Notes: generated from the sequence alone by a model not told the origin. Shown: positions 8,844-18,052, counted from the first letter of the stretch. The stretch is DNA of 64,000 nucleotides from Nostocoides sp. F2B08 (GCF_009184895.1 NZ_WESE01000005.1:186001-250000), one strand, 5' to 3'. Made by a program: numbers and translations.

Positions 8844-10157
8844 GTGCTGAGGACCACCGCGGCAGTCATCGCCGGCAAGGCCGCTCGCGCGGCCTCCCGA
8901 GTGCGCGGCGGCGGTGGGTCCGCATTCCCGGGGCTGGTCGCCGAGCGCGTCGACCCACGCTTCCTCGAGCACGCCCTGGCGGACGTCCGAGAGGGCGTCG
9001 TCGTGGTCACCGGCACCAACGGCAAGACGACGACCACCCGGATGCTCGTGGCCCTGCTGCGCGCGCACGGCAAGCGGGTGCTGACGAACCCCACCGGGAG
9101 CAACTTCACCCGCGGCGTGATCTCGTCGATGCTCAAGGACCTGCCGCTGTCGGGACGGGCCCGAGCCGACATCGCCGTGCTCGAGCTCGACGAGGCGCAC
9201 GCGCTGAAGTTCGCCGAGGTCGTCGCGCCCAGCCACGCTCTCCTCCTCAACGTCGCCCGCGACCAGCTCGACCGGTTCGCCGAGATCGACCACACGGCGC
9301 GGCTGCTCGAGCGCCTCGCGGGCCAGGCCACGGAGGGCGTGGTGCTCAACATCGACGACCCCTACGTCGCGCGCTCCCGCGAGGTCATCCCCGAGGGCGT
9401 CACGGTGCGCTACTTCGGCCTCGACGCCTCGATCGCGCATCGCCTGCCGGAGATCCTCGAGACCGACGTGCGCTTCGCGGAGGAGTATGCGCCGCCCGAG
9501 TCGGGCGATGGCGCGGGCTTCCTGCGTCCCCGGGACGAGCGCGAGTTCGACATCGTCGTGCCCGGCGGCGAGGACATCGGCCCGGTGGCGCTGCAACAGC
9601 GCGGACTCGCGGCGATGATCAACGCCACGGCGGCCACGACGACCGCTCGGATGGTGCTCGGCGACGCCTTCTCACCCGGGACCGCCGCCCGAGCCCTCGC
9701 CCAGGTGCGGCCACCCTTCGGCCGCGGCGAGGTCGTCGACGTCGACGGACAGCCGCTCGAGCTCGTCCTCGTCAAGAACCCCGCCGGATTCACGGTCGCC
9801 CTCTCGACCTACGGGTCGGAGCCGGTGGCCACGATGATCGCCATCAACGACGACTACGCCGACGGCCGCGACGTCTCCTGGCTCTACGACGTCAGCTTCG
9901 AGTCCCTCCGAGGGAGGGGAGTGGCCATGACCAGCGGGATCCGCGCATACGACATGGCCCTGCGGCTCCAGTACGACGACGTGCCGGTCGACGCGATCGA
10001 GCCGGCCCTCGTCCCCGCCCTGGACCGCTTCATCTCGGCCCACCGGGACGAGCCGAAGCGGCTCTTCTGCACCTACACCGCGATGATGTCGCTGCGCCGC
10101 ACGCTCGCGGCACGGTACGACCTGCCGGAGTTCGGCGAGGAGGCCGCCGATGCCTGA
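8844..10157 (+). CDS. murT: Lipid II isoglutaminyl synthase, Mur ligase-like subunit MurT
   Basis: With GatD it amidates the alpha-carboxyl of D-Glu in peptidoglycan lipid II to D-isoglutamine; MurT activates the carboxyl with ATP. 437 residues. The Mur ligase P-loop VTGTNGKTTTTR has Lys61, and the C-terminal DUF1727 region shows NDDYADGRDVSWLYD, which includes the Asp thought to complete the GatD catalytic triad. The Cys4 zinc ribbon known from staphylococcal and pneumococcal MurT is absent: the matching region has no cysteines. GTG 8844 is chosen over GTG 8835 because of TAGGGT and 7-base spacing. It overlaps gatD by 8 bases, which supports a stoichiometric complex. Confidence 0.93.
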   Translation: MLRTTAAVIAGKAARAASRVRGGGGSAFPGLVAERVDPRFLEHALADVREGVVVVTGTNGKTTTTRMLVALLRAHGKRVLTNPTGSNFTRGVISSMLKDLPLSGRARADIAVLELDEAHALKFAEVVAPSHALLLNVARDQLDRFAEIDHTARLLERLAGQATEGVVLNIDDPYVARSREVIPEGVTVRYFGLDASIAHRLPEILETDVRFAEEYAPPESGDGAGFLRPRDEREFDIVVPGGEDIGPVALQQRGLAAMINATAATTTARMVLGDAFSPGTAARALAQVRPPFGRGEVVDVDGQPLELVLVKNPAGFTVALSTYGSEPVATMIAINDDYADGRDVSWLYDVSFESLRGRGVAMTSGIRAYDMALRLQYDDVPVDAIEPALVPALDRFISAHRDEPKRLFCTYTAMMSLRRTLAARYDLPEFGEEAADA

Positions 10158-10905
10158 GATCCCCCAATCTGAGTCGAAGGGGACCATCCGCGTGGTGCAT
10201 CTCTACCCGCGTGAGATGAGTATCTACGGCGACCTCGGCAACACCCGCTGCCTCGAGAAGCGCATCCAGCGGCACGGCTACACCGCCGAGGTCGTCGGGC
10301 ACAACCCCGGGGAGCCGTTCCCCGAGGACGGCCACCTGTTCGTCGGCGGCGGCGGGCAGGACTCCGGCCAGGTGCGGGTCGAGGATGACCTCGAGCGCAA
10401 CGCCGACATCATCCGCTCCCTCGCATCCGACGGGACGCCGATGCTGATGATCTGCGGGATGTACCAGCTGTTCGGCAACGCCTTCATCACCGTCGAGGGC
10501 AACCGGCTGCCCGGCCTCGGCATTCTCGACGTGACGACCCAGGGCAACGCCAAGCGGATGATCGGGCCGGTCGTGCTCGAGACCGTCGTCGGCAAGGTCG
10601 TGGGCTACGAGAACCACTCCGGCTCGACCACTCTCGGTCATGGCCAGGAGCCGTTCGGCACCGTCCTGCACGGGTTCGGCAACAACGGGACCGACCGCAC
10701 CGAGGGGGCGCGCACGGGCAACGTCTTCGGCTCCTACCTCCACGGGCCGATCCTGCCCGCCAACCCCGGCCTCGCCGACCTCCTTATCGGCCTGGCCGCC
10801 ACGCGGGCGACCGGACGACCGTTCGAGCCCGAGCCCCTCACCGACGGTGTGGCCGACGAGGCGCGAGGCCGTCAGGTGCGGCGGCTGCTCGGCATCGCCT
10901 CCTGA
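10150..10905 (+). CDS. gatD: Lipid II isoglutaminyl synthase, glutamine amidotransferase subunit GatD
   Basis: Hydrolyses glutamine and passes ammonia to MurT. 251 residues of the CobB/CobQ-like class I amidotransferase fold. The nucleophile Cys102 lies in MICGMYQLFG and the catalytic His198 in SYLHGPILPANP; the third triad residue is expected from MurT. Further family marks are FVGGGGQDSGQ and GYENHSG. The start codon lies inside the murT end with GAGGAGG 6 bases before it. Its last 34 bases overlap the 3' end of the convergent UPF0104 gene. Confidence 0.94.
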   Translation: MPEIPQSESKGTIRVVHLYPREMSIYGDLGNTRCLEKRIQRHGYTAEVVGHNPGEPFPEDGHLFVGGGGQDSGQVRVEDDLERNADIIRSLASDGTPMLMICGMYQLFGNAFITVEGNRLPGLGILDVTTQGNAKRMIGPVVLETVVGKVVGYENHSGSTTLGHGQEPFGTVLHGFGNNGTDRTEGARTGNVFGSYLHGPILPANPGLADLLIGLAATRATGRPFEPEPLTDGVADEARGRQVRRLLGIAS

Positions 10906-11963
10906 GGCTCCCGGTCACGGGACCGGAAGTGGGTCTGCGGGTCGACGCTCCACAGGACCCACGACATGACGCCGAACGGGATCTCGGCGAGGTTGGTGAA
11001 GATCGACATCAGGATCACCGCGGCGGCCGAGAGTGCCGGGTCCGCTCCGAAGGCGACGAGGGCGGCGGCGGTTCCGGTCTCGGTGATGCCGATGCCGCCG
11101 GGCGTGATCCCGACCGCGGTCAGGAGGCGGCCGAGGGCGAAGGCGGCGAACGCGGGTGCGAAGGCCAGCTCGATGCCGGTCACGTGCAGCGAGATGAGGA
11201 AGATGCCGAGCTGGGCCGCGAAGAAGCCGACCATGCCGAGGGTGAGCGGCACCCAGGCCACCTGCACCCGCTCGATGATCCGGGCCCGGGTGTCGCGCAT
11301 GGCGGCCTGCGCCCGGCGTCGGCGGCCGCGGCGGGGGCGTAGCCGCTCGACGGTCCGGTCGACGGCCCGCCCGACGACATCGGCCACCCGCCTCGAGGCG
11401 ATGATGCCGACGAAGACCGCGAGGATCGCCAGCCCGGAGAGCGCTGCTCCCCAGGCCGCCTGACGCAGGAGTCCCGGCATCGCCGTGTGGGTGGCCGCGA
11501 GCAGTCCGATCGCCAGGACCGGCAACGCGACCCGGGTGAGGGTGTTCCACACCCCGGTGACGATCGCCGACGTGGTGACCGCGCGCAGGGAGAAGCCCCA
11601 GGACCTGCACAGCATGAACGTCGCCGCGAGGCCGACCGCTCCTCCGCCCGGGAAGAGTTTGGAGACGGTGGTTCCGGCGGTGTTGACGATGAAGGCCTTG
11701 GGGATGGTCAGACCCGGCAGCGAAGCCCGCAACGTCACCGCGTAGGAGACGAGGAAGGCGATGGTGAGGGCGAAGCAGGCGGCCAGCGCCAGGCCCGGGA
11801 CGGTCGCCAGGATGTCGATGATGGCAGACCACGTGGTGTCGGTCACCCGGGGCAGCGCCCAGCCGAGCAGGGCGGCCGCCACGCCCAGGCTGAGCAGTAG
11901 CCGCAGGACCGACCGGACGGTCGGCCGCGGCATGGTGAGGGAGGCTGCGGGGTCGGACATCAC
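10872..11963 (-). CDS. UPF0104 / LPG synthase-type flippase-domain membrane protein
   Basis: About 363 residues with some eight hydrophobic helices and a basic cytoplasmic loop (RPRRGRRRRAQ, around 200). It matches the lysylphosphatidylglycerol synthase transmembrane region family; typical marks are SKLFPGGGAVGLAA and GITPGGIGITETG. There is no aminoacyl-transferase domain, so it does not make lysyl-PG by itself. Related proteins are thought to move lipid or lipid-linked intermediates. The start is GTG 11963 or ATG 11960 behind GGGAGG. It lies divergently, 32 bp from a glycosyltransferase gene, so a role in glycolipid or cell-wall glycan export is plausible but inferred. Confidence 0.85.
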   Translation of the reverse strand: MMSDPAASLTMPRPTVRSVLRLLLSLGVAAALLGWALPRVTDTTWSAIIDILATVPGLALAACFALTIAFLVSYAVTLRASLPGLTIPKAFIVNTAGTTVSKLFPGGGAVGLAATFMLCRSWGFSLRAVTTSAIVTGVWNTLTRVALPVLAIGLLAATHTAMPGLLRQAAWGAALSGLAILAVFVGIIASRRVADVVGRAVDRTVERLRPRRGRRRRAQAAMRDTRARIIERVQVAWVPLTLGMVGFFAAQLGIFLISLHVTGIELAFAPAFAAFALGRLLTAVGITPGGIGITETGTAAALVAFGADPALSAAAVILMSIFTNLAEIPFGVMSWVLWSVDPQTHFRSRDREPQEAMPSSRRT

Positions 11964-11995
11964 CTGCCATCCTCCCGCATGCGACGCTGTACCGC

Positions 11996-13933
11996 GTGAA
12001 GGTTGCTCTCATCTCCGACTGCTACCCGCCCCGGGTCGGGGGGATCGAGTCGCAGGTGCGCGACCTGGCCCGTCGACTCGTCGACGCCGGACACGACGTC
12101 GAGGTGCTCACCGCCACCAACGGCACCGACGGTTCGACCCAGGGTGCCCGCGAGGTCGTCGACGGCATCACCGTCCATCGCCTCGGCACCCGGGTCCCGT
12201 TCGGACTGCCCGTCAACCCGGGCGGACGGGACCTCCTGCGGGATCGTCTGCAGGCGGGCGGTTTCGACGTCGCACACGCCCACGTCGGCGTGATCAGCCC
12301 GTTCGCGGTCGACGGCGGGGACGTCGCGCTCGAGCTCGGAATCCCGCTGACGGTGACCTGGCACTGCGTCCTCGGCGCGTGGGAACCGGTCGTGCGCCGG
12401 CTCGGTCACGCCGAACGATGGGCAGAGGCGGGAGCCGCCCTCCACGGCGTCTCCGAGATGGCCGCTGAGCAGGTGCGCTCCCTCGCCCCCGGCGCCACGG
12501 TCACGGTGCTCCACAACGGCATCGACGCCGGTGCGTGGCGGACCGACGACGGTGAGCCGACCTCCGAGAGGCGACCCCCGCATACCGGCCGGCCGGGCGG
12601 CACCGAACCGACAGTGGCCGCACCGGACGCGGCCGACGAGATGGTCCTGGAAGAGCAGCCGTTGCGGGTGGTGCTGGCGATGCGCTTCACGCCGCGCAAG
12701 CGCCCGCTGTCGGTCATCGGAATCGTCCGCCGCGCGCGCGGGCGGGCGGCGGTCCCCATCACGCTCGAGATCTGCGGGGGTGGGCCGCTGCTCGCGCCGG
12801 TGCGGGCGGCGGTCCGACGTCGCGGCTGGTCCGACTGGGTGTCGTTGCCCGGTCGCATCGACCGGGCAAGCCTCGTCGCGCACTATCGGGCGGCGGACGT
12901 CTATCTCGCTTCCTCGCGCTTCGAGTCGTTCGGCATCGCGGCACTGGAGGGCCGAACCGTCGGCCTGCCGGTGGTCGCTCTGCGCGGCAGCGGCGCCGAG
13001 GACTTCGTCTCGGACGGCATCACCGGCCTGGTCCGCGACGGCGACGAGGGGTTGGTCGACGGGCTGGTCGAGCTCGCGCACGACCGGGCGCTGCTGGCCC
13101 GGCTGCGGGCGCACAACGAGCGGGTGCCGCCCGCGCAGGACTGGTCGCGGATCGTCCGCGACGTCGAACAGGAGTATGCGCGGGCCCGGCGACTGCTCGC
13201 CGGCGGCACCGAGGGGCGACACACCGAGACGGTAAACCACTGGCTCGTGCGCGTCGAGGCCGTCGACGGCGTCGGACGCACCGTCGTGACGGTGCGACTC
13301 GAGCACGGCGCCGACCCGGTGCAGGTGCTCGCGAAGCAGGGGTGGGACGTCGTCGGCGGCGTCGAGGTCCGCCAGGAGGACCTGACGGTCGTCATCGTGC
13401 TCCGCGTCGAGCCACTGGACGTGCTGCGAGGGGCGGCCGAGCCGACGGCCGCTGCCGACCGACCCGTCGAGGACGGACTCACGCCGGCCGAGATCGCCGC
13501 TGCGACGCCCTACCAGCGGGTGGCGGTCTATGCCCTCGTCGAGAGCGAGCACGGGCTTCTCCTCACCGAGCTGTCGGACCGGACCTGGCGTCCGGGGGAG
13601 TGGACGCTGCCCGGCGGCGGGATCGACCCCGGTGAGTCGGCCCTCGCCGCTCTCCACCGAGAGGTGTGGGAGGAGACCGACCAGGTCATCGACGAGGTCG
13701 AGTTCCTCGGCGTCCTCTCGAACCACTGGATCGGCCGCGCTCCGGGCGGTCGGGTCGAGGACTTCCACGCCGTGCGGTTGTACTACCGCGGCCGATGCCG
13801 TCATCCGTCCGCTCCCGTCGTCCATGACACCGACGGGTCGACGGCGTCCGCTGCCTGGGTGCCGCGGACGAGGCTCGAGGCCGTCCCCGTGGCCTCGAGC
13901 CTCGCCCCGGCGCTGGCTCAGTGGCTGGACTGA
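11996..13933 (+). CDS. GT4-type glycosyltransferase fused to a Nudix hydrolase
   Basis: 645 residues in one uninterrupted frame. Residues 1-400 form a GT-B glycosyltransferase: the N-terminus VALISDCYPPRVGGIESQV is typical of PimA-like GT4 enzymes, and Glu310 and Glu318 form the EX7E motif in ESFGIAALE. A linker domain (about 410-490) follows, then a Nudix domain (about 500-645) whose box has Glu547, Arg555, Glu556, Glu559 and Glu560; the usual Gly after EE-x is Asp562. The start GTG 11996 has no strong Shine-Dalgarno. The divergent UPF0104 neighbour suggests a glycolipid or wall polymer. Donor, acceptor and Nudix substrate are unknown; the Nudix part might cleave a nucleotide-sugar or its by-product. 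Confidence 0.88.
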   Translation: MKVALISDCYPPRVGGIESQVRDLARRLVDAGHDVEVLTATNGTDGSTQGAREVVDGITVHRLGTRVPFGLPVNPGGRDLLRDRLQAGGFDVAHAHVGVISPFAVDGGDVALELGIPLTVTWHCVLGAWEPVVRRLGHAERWAEAGAALHGVSEMAAEQVRSLAPGATVTVLHNGIDAGAWRTDDGEPTSERRPPHTGRPGGTEPTVAAPDAADEMVLEEQPLRVVLAMRFTPRKRPLSVIGIVRRARGRAAVPITLEICGGGPLLAPVRAAVRRRGWSDWVSLPGRIDRASLVAHYRAADVYLASSRFESFGIAALEGRTVGLPVVALRGSGAEDFVSDGITGLVRDGDEGLVDGLVELAHDRALLARLRAHNERVPPAQDWSRIVRDVEQEYARARRLLAGGTEGRHTETVNHWLVRVEAVDGVGRTVVTVRLEHGADPVQVLAKQGWDVVGGVEVRQEDLTVVIVLRVEPLDVLRGAAEPTAAADRPVEDGLTPAEIAAATPYQRVAVYALVESEHGLLLTELSDRTWRPGEWTLPGGGIDPGESALAALHREVWEETDQVIDEVEFLGVLSNHWIGRAPGGRVEDFHAVRLYYRGRCRHPSAPVVHDTDGSTASAAWVPRTRLEAVPVASSLAPALAQWLD

Positions 13934-14388
13934 GCAGCTCCCTCCTCCGTCGACGTGCCCGTGGGGGTCGACGGTGACGGGGTCGTGGCCGCACCGGCCT
14001 GTGGGTGTGATCCCGACCCGGGTGCCTTCGCATCGGCCGGCATGTCGAGCGGGCTACTCGCGACCGGCGGCGGCGGAGGGGCGATTCTCGGCGCCGTGTC
14101 CTGCGGCGGGGTGGGCGGCGGCGGGGTCGTCCGGCCCGCGTCGGCCGCACTCCGGCGGCCGGAGCGGATCACGACGATCAGGCCGATGAGCAGGATGAGG
14201 ACGCCGACCACGATCACCGCTCCCGGACCGGCCGTCCCGAACGGGATGGACAGGCCGGCGATCTCGGTGAGGCCCACGAGGACGGCGAGGCCGAGGGCGA
14301 TGGCCCCGGCGATCGTCGTCCCCCAGGCGACGGTGCGCGGGGAGCGGGCGGTGTTCTCGTTCATGGGAGTTGTCTGGGTGTCACTCAT
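13918..14388 (-). CDS. Small membrane protein with Pro-rich tail
   Basis: 156 residues. Two hydrophobic segments (about 21-43 and 56-74) are followed by a basic stop-transfer segment (RSGRRSAAD) and a low-complexity Pro/Ser/Thr-rich tail. No family recognised. Its 3' end overlaps the convergent glycosyltransferase gene by 16 bases. It sits downstream of the PspC/LiaF-like gene on the same strand (60-bp gap), so co-transcription and an envelope role are possible. Confidence 0.7.
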   Translation of the reverse strand: MSDTQTTPMNENTARSPRTVAWGTTIAGAIALGLAVLVGLTEIAGLSIPFGTAGPGAVIVVGVLILLIGLIVVIRSGRRSAADAGRTTPPPPTPPQDTAPRIAPPPPPVASSPLDMPADAKAPGSGSHPQAGAATTPSPSTPTGTSTEEGAAQSSH

Positions 14389-14448
14389 GGCGGTTGACTC
14401 CTGTGTTCTCTACGCCTGTCGATGATGCGACCGGTGCGGTGGCGCCGG

Positions 14449-15795
14449 TCAACGCTGCTCGCTCGGGCCGACGATGCGGATCGAGCCGAGCCGCACGGTG
14501 GCGTTGACGGTCAGGTCGGGCTCGCCGACTCCGAAGACGTGCTCCGCGTCCACCGAGGGACCGCCCTGGTTCTGCTCGCCGAAATCGGGGTCGGCCCCTT
14601 GGACGGTCACCGAGCCCAGCTCGGCGGACGAGACGATCCGGGTCGTGATCCCCTCGGGGACGTAGATCACCAGCTCGCCGAGGCTGACGTCCGCGGTGAT
14701 CTCGTCCTGAGCGGGTGGTGTCGTGATCTGCCGCAGGTCGAGGGTCGCCTGGCCGGCGTTCCACTCGTACGAGGGTGACAGCGACTGGGCCGTGGGCTCC
14801 CAGGTCGTGCTGCCCCCGCCCTCCGGCGCAGTGGTGATGCCCCAGGTCCCGAGGAGGGACACCGCGAGGATGATCGAGAGCAGGCTGGTCAGTGCCGAGC
14901 GGCGCCCCAGGAGGCCGAGGACGACGGTGGTCAGGCCGCCGGCCGCGGCCGCGAAGAGCATCGCCACGAGGTCGGCCGAGGCGCCACCGAGCGGTCCGAC
15001 GAGCTGGCCGACGCCGTATCCGACGATCGCGGCGCCGAGGGCGAGGAGGAAGCCGGCGAACCCGCCGCGCGGGGCCTTCGGCCGGTCGTATGCGGTGCTC
15101 GCCGAGGCGTGCGGCCGTGCCGGAGGCGGCTCGTACCCCTGCGGGGTTGCGCTCGCCGGCGCCCACACAGGCTCGGGGCGTCCGGTCGAGGACGTGCCGG
15201 GGGCCGGGGGAGGCGCGGATGTGTGTGCCGGTCCCGCGGTCCCGCTCGTCGAGCGGGCCCGGGTCACGAGCCACCACACACCCGCGATGAGCGCGACGGT
15301 GACGATCAGGGACCACCAGCCGCCCGCGTCGGAGAAGACCGGGCCGATCCCGAGGACTCCGAGAGCGATGATGACGAGGAGGAAGATGCCCCAGCCGTCA
15401 CCCTCTCGGATCGCCTTCTCGGCGAGGATCGAGTCGTCCTTGTCCGGGATGAGCGCCCACGCGATGAGGTAGGCGAGGAACCCGACGCCGAGGAGCAGCA
15501 GGGCGATCATCCCGGCGCGGATGAGGAGGGGGTCGACGTGAAGCCGCTGGGCGATGCCGCCGCAGACGCCGGCGACCCAGCGGTCCTGGCTGCGTCGGAT
15601 GCCCGCGGAGCGGATCTGGTCGAAGAAGCCGTCGGCCGACATGCGGGGCGACTGCGGCGAGGTGGGGTCACCGTCGGTGTGCGCGCCGCCGTGCTGCGAG
15701 CTCTCCGACTGCGGTGGCACGCTCGGCGGCGGTCCGGCCTGGGGTGGGGGCGAGGTGAGCGGGCTGACCTGCTCGTGCGGTTGGGTGTCGTTCAT
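14449..15795 (-). CDS. PspC domain membrane protein with LiaF-like C-terminal domain
   Basis: 448 residues. A long Pro-rich cytoplasmic head leads to a PspC domain (about 67-125, RWVAGVCGGIAQRLHVDP and a transmembrane helix), then several further helices and a C-terminal DUF2154/LiaF-like beta domain (DVSLGELVIYVPEG). Such proteins report envelope stress and restrain LiaS-type kinases. ATG 15795 begins MNDTQPH; a longer frame to 15885 has no support. The divergent neighbour is a PspC sensor kinase with its response regulator, so these genes probably form one LiaFSR-like stress circuit with this protein as modulator (inferred from family and context). Confidence 0.85.
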   Translation of the reverse strand: MNDTQPHEQVSPLTSPPPQAGPPPSVPPQSESSQHGGAHTDGDPTSPQSPRMSADGFFDQIRSAGIRRSQDRWVAGVCGGIAQRLHVDPLLIRAGMIALLLLGVGFLAYLIAWALIPDKDDSILAEKAIREGDGWGIFLLVIIALGVLGIGPVFSDAGGWWSLIVTVALIAGVWWLVTRARSTSGTAGPAHTSAPPPAPGTSSTGRPEPVWAPASATPQGYEPPPARPHASASTAYDRPKAPRGGFAGFLLALGAAIVGYGVGQLVGPLGGASADLVAMLFAAAAGGLTTVVLGLLGRRSALTSLLSIILAVSLLGTWGITTAPEGGGSTTWEPTAQSLSPSYEWNAGQATLDLRQITTPPAQDEITADVSLGELVIYVPEGITTRIVSSAELGSVTVQGADPDFGEQNQGGPSVDAEHVFGVGEPDLTVNATVRLGSIRIVGPSEQR

Positions 15796-15908
15796 ATCCT
15801 CATCGTGTCGCGCCGGCCCCTGCCGTGCCATGAGGGTCGCCCCTGAGGACCCCCTGATCGCACCCCTGGTCTGTGGCCAGGGCACTCCCGTGAGTGGGCG
15901 CGATGCGT

Positions 15909-15914
15909 CAGGAT
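15909..15914 (+). promoter_or_regulatory. -10-like element of the PspC kinase gene
   Basis: CAGGAT ends 6 bases before ATG 15921, so a leaderless transcript is likely. AAGG within the spacer could instead act as a weak ribosome binding site. Confidence 0.45.
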
Positions 15915-15920
15915 GAAGGT

Positions 15921-17381
15921 ATGTCGACCGCTCCCGAACATCCGCGACCGCCGCTCGTCCGGCCCACGGACGGTCGCGTCCTGGCCGGCGTGTGCCGTGG
16001 GATCGCGACGCATCTCGGGGCCGACGTCAAGGTCGTCCGCATCGTCTTCGTCATACTCGGAGTCGTCAGCGGTGCGGGCATCATCGCCTATCTCTTCCTC
16101 TGGGCCCTGACCCCGGTCGAGGAGGCGCCGTCCGTCATCGACCCCGCGCGCCCCGTGCAGGAGCAGGGCGGGCATCCGTCGCCGGGCGCCGCGGCAGGTG
16201 GCGGTGGCTCCGCGACCGCCGCGCCCGGCGCATCGAGTGCCATTCCCCGAGGCGCCATCCTCCTGGCCATCGGGACCCTGACGACGCTCGCCGGCGGCAT
16301 CGCGCTGCTGCAGAGCAGCGGCTGGAACGTGCGCGCCGGGGTGTTGCTCCCCGTGCTTCTCATCGCGATCGGCGCCGTCCTCGCCTGGGCGCAGCTCGAC
16401 ACCACCCAGCGGGCCCGGTGGGCAGGGGTCGACGGCTGGCGCGGCCTGGGCCTCGCCCGACTCGGGTTCGGGCTCGGTGTCGTCATCCTCGGCCTGCTCG
16501 CGCTCGCCACCCGCGGACAGTCGGTCAACGAGATCTGGGACGTGGCGCTGGCGACGCTGAGCATCCTCGTGGGTGCCGCCCTGATCTGTGCGCCCTTCGC
16601 CGTGCGGCTCTGGGCGGACTTCCGCCGGGAGCAGGACGCCCGCGTCCGTGAGACGGAGCGGGCGGACATCGCCGCGCATCTCCACGACGGCGTCCTGCAG
16701 ACCCTCGCCCTCATCCAGCGCGGCGCCGACGACCCCGCCTACGTCACCCAGCTCGCCCGCAAACAGGAGCGGGAGCTGCGCGGCTGGCTGTACGGATCGC
16801 AGGAGGACCCCTCACAGACCCTGGCTGCGGCCGCCACCGCCGCGGCGGTCGAGGTCGAGGAGCTCCACGGGGTGCCCATCGAGGTCGTCGTCACCGGCGA
16901 CCGGCCGCTCGACGACGGTGGCCGGGCGCTCGTCCGGGCGCTGCGCGAGGCACTGGCCAACGCGGTGCGACACGGGTCGCCGCCGGTGAGCGCCTACGTC
17001 GAGATCGGACCGGCCGCCGTGGAGGCCTTCGTCCGCGACCACGGGTGCGGGTTCGACCCCGATACCGTCCCCTCGGACCGGCTCGGGGTGCGCGAGTCGA
17101 TCCTCGGTCGGATGACCCGGCACGGAGGAACCGCCGAGGTCCGCCGTCGCGACCCCGGGACCGAGGTCATCCTCTGCATGCCGCACACCGACACGGGCGG
17201 GGACGCCCACCAGGACGCCGGCGCGCCGGACCGCGCGGGCGACCAGCGCATACCCGTAGAGACCACGGTGACCGGGTCCCAGGAGACGGCACCGACCGAG
17301 CCTCGACCCGAGCCCGACCTCGAGGTCTCCATCGAGACCCGAGAACCCGATCCCGTGCCCCGAGGAGGGACCCCCCGATGA
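15921..17381 (+). CDS. PspC-domain sensor histidine kinase (LiaS/DesK type)
   Basis: 486 residues. An N-terminal PspC domain (GRVLAGVCRGIATHLGADV, about 18-66) is followed by about four transmembrane helices (115-225), a HisKA_3 dimerisation domain and an HATPase domain. The phosphoacceptor is His255 in AAHLHDGVLQT. ATP-binding marks are the N-box ALREALANAVRHG and the G-box DHGCGFDP. The HATPase is followed by an acidic, Pro-rich tail of about 60 residues. Its stop overlaps the response regulator start (ATGA). It is probably an envelope-stress sensor that works with the divergent PspC/LiaF-like protein. Confidence 0.93.
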   Translation: MSTAPEHPRPPLVRPTDGRVLAGVCRGIATHLGADVKVVRIVFVILGVVSGAGIIAYLFLWALTPVEEAPSVIDPARPVQEQGGHPSPGAAAGGGGSATAAPGASSAIPRGAILLAIGTLTTLAGGIALLQSSGWNVRAGVLLPVLLIAIGAVLAWAQLDTTQRARWAGVDGWRGLGLARLGFGLGVVILGLLALATRGQSVNEIWDVALATLSILVGAALICAPFAVRLWADFRREQDARVRETERADIAAHLHDGVLQTLALIQRGADDPAYVTQLARKQERELRGWLYGSQEDPSQTLAAAATAAAVEVEELHGVPIEVVVTGDRPLDDGGRALVRALREALANAVRHGSPPVSAYVEIGPAAVEAFVRDHGCGFDPDTVPSDRLGVRESILGRMTRHGGTAEVRRRDPGTEVILCMPHTDTGGDAHQDAGAPDRAGDQRIPVETTVTGSQETAPTEPRPEPDLEVSIETREPDPVPRGGTPR

Positions 17382-18052
17382 CCGTCCGCGTCGTCCTCGT
17401 CGACGACCACCACATGTTCCGCACCGGTGTGCGCACCGAGCTGCTCGAGGCGGCGCCCGGGTTCATCGACTTCGTCGGTGAGGCAGCGAACGTCGAGGAC
17501 GCCGTCAGCGTCATCCGGCGCGAGGAACCCGACGTGGTGCTCCTCGACGTGCACCTGCCGGGCGGCACCGGACACGGGGGTGTGGACGTCATCCACGGAT
17601 GTCTCGGCGTCGAGACCGCGGCCGGAGCCCCGGTGCGCTTCCTCGCACTGTCGGTGTCCGACGCCGCCGAGGACGTCATCGCCGTCATCCGGGCGGGCGC
17701 CAGGGGCTACGTGACCAAGACGATCAGCGCAACCGACCTCGCCTCGGCGATCCGGCGGGTCGCCGACGGGGACGCGGTGTTCAGCCCACGGCTCGCCGGC
17801 TTCGTCCTCGATGCCTTCGGGGTGGCCGCGGGAGAGATCGCCGAGGTCGACGAGGAGCTCGACCGGCTCTCGGCCCGGGAGCGGGAGGTCATGCGGCTCA
17901 TCGCGCGCGGCTACCAGTACAAGGAGGTCGCCAAGGAGCTGTTCATCTCCGTCAAGACGGTCGAGACCCATGTCTCCTCGGTGCTGCGCAAGCTTCAGCT
18001 GTCCTCACGGCACGAGCTGACGGCGTGGGCGATGGGTCGGCGCCTGATCTGA
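17378..18052 (+). CDS. NarL/LuxR-family response regulator
   Basis: 224 residues. Receiver domain 1-125 with acidic pocket VDDHH and phosphoacceptor Asp57 in VVLLDVHLPGG. A LuxR-type helix-turn-helix occupies about 157-215 (LSAREREVMRLIARG, KTVETHVSSVLRKL). GAGGAGGGA lies before the ATG, which overlaps the kinase stop codon by 4 bases. Partner of the PspC sensor kinase; likely targets are envelope-stress genes, possibly including the divergent LiaF-like gene. Confidence 0.95.
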   Translation: MTVRVVLVDDHHMFRTGVRTELLEAAPGFIDFVGEAANVEDAVSVIRREEPDVVLLDVHLPGGTGHGGVDVIHGCLGVETAAGAPVRFLALSVSDAAEDVIAVIRAGARGYVTKTISATDLASAIRRVADGDAVFSPRLAGFVLDAFGVAAGEIAEVDEELDRLSAREREVMRLIARGYQYKEVAKELFISVKTVETHVSSVLRKLQLSSRHELTAWAMGRRLI

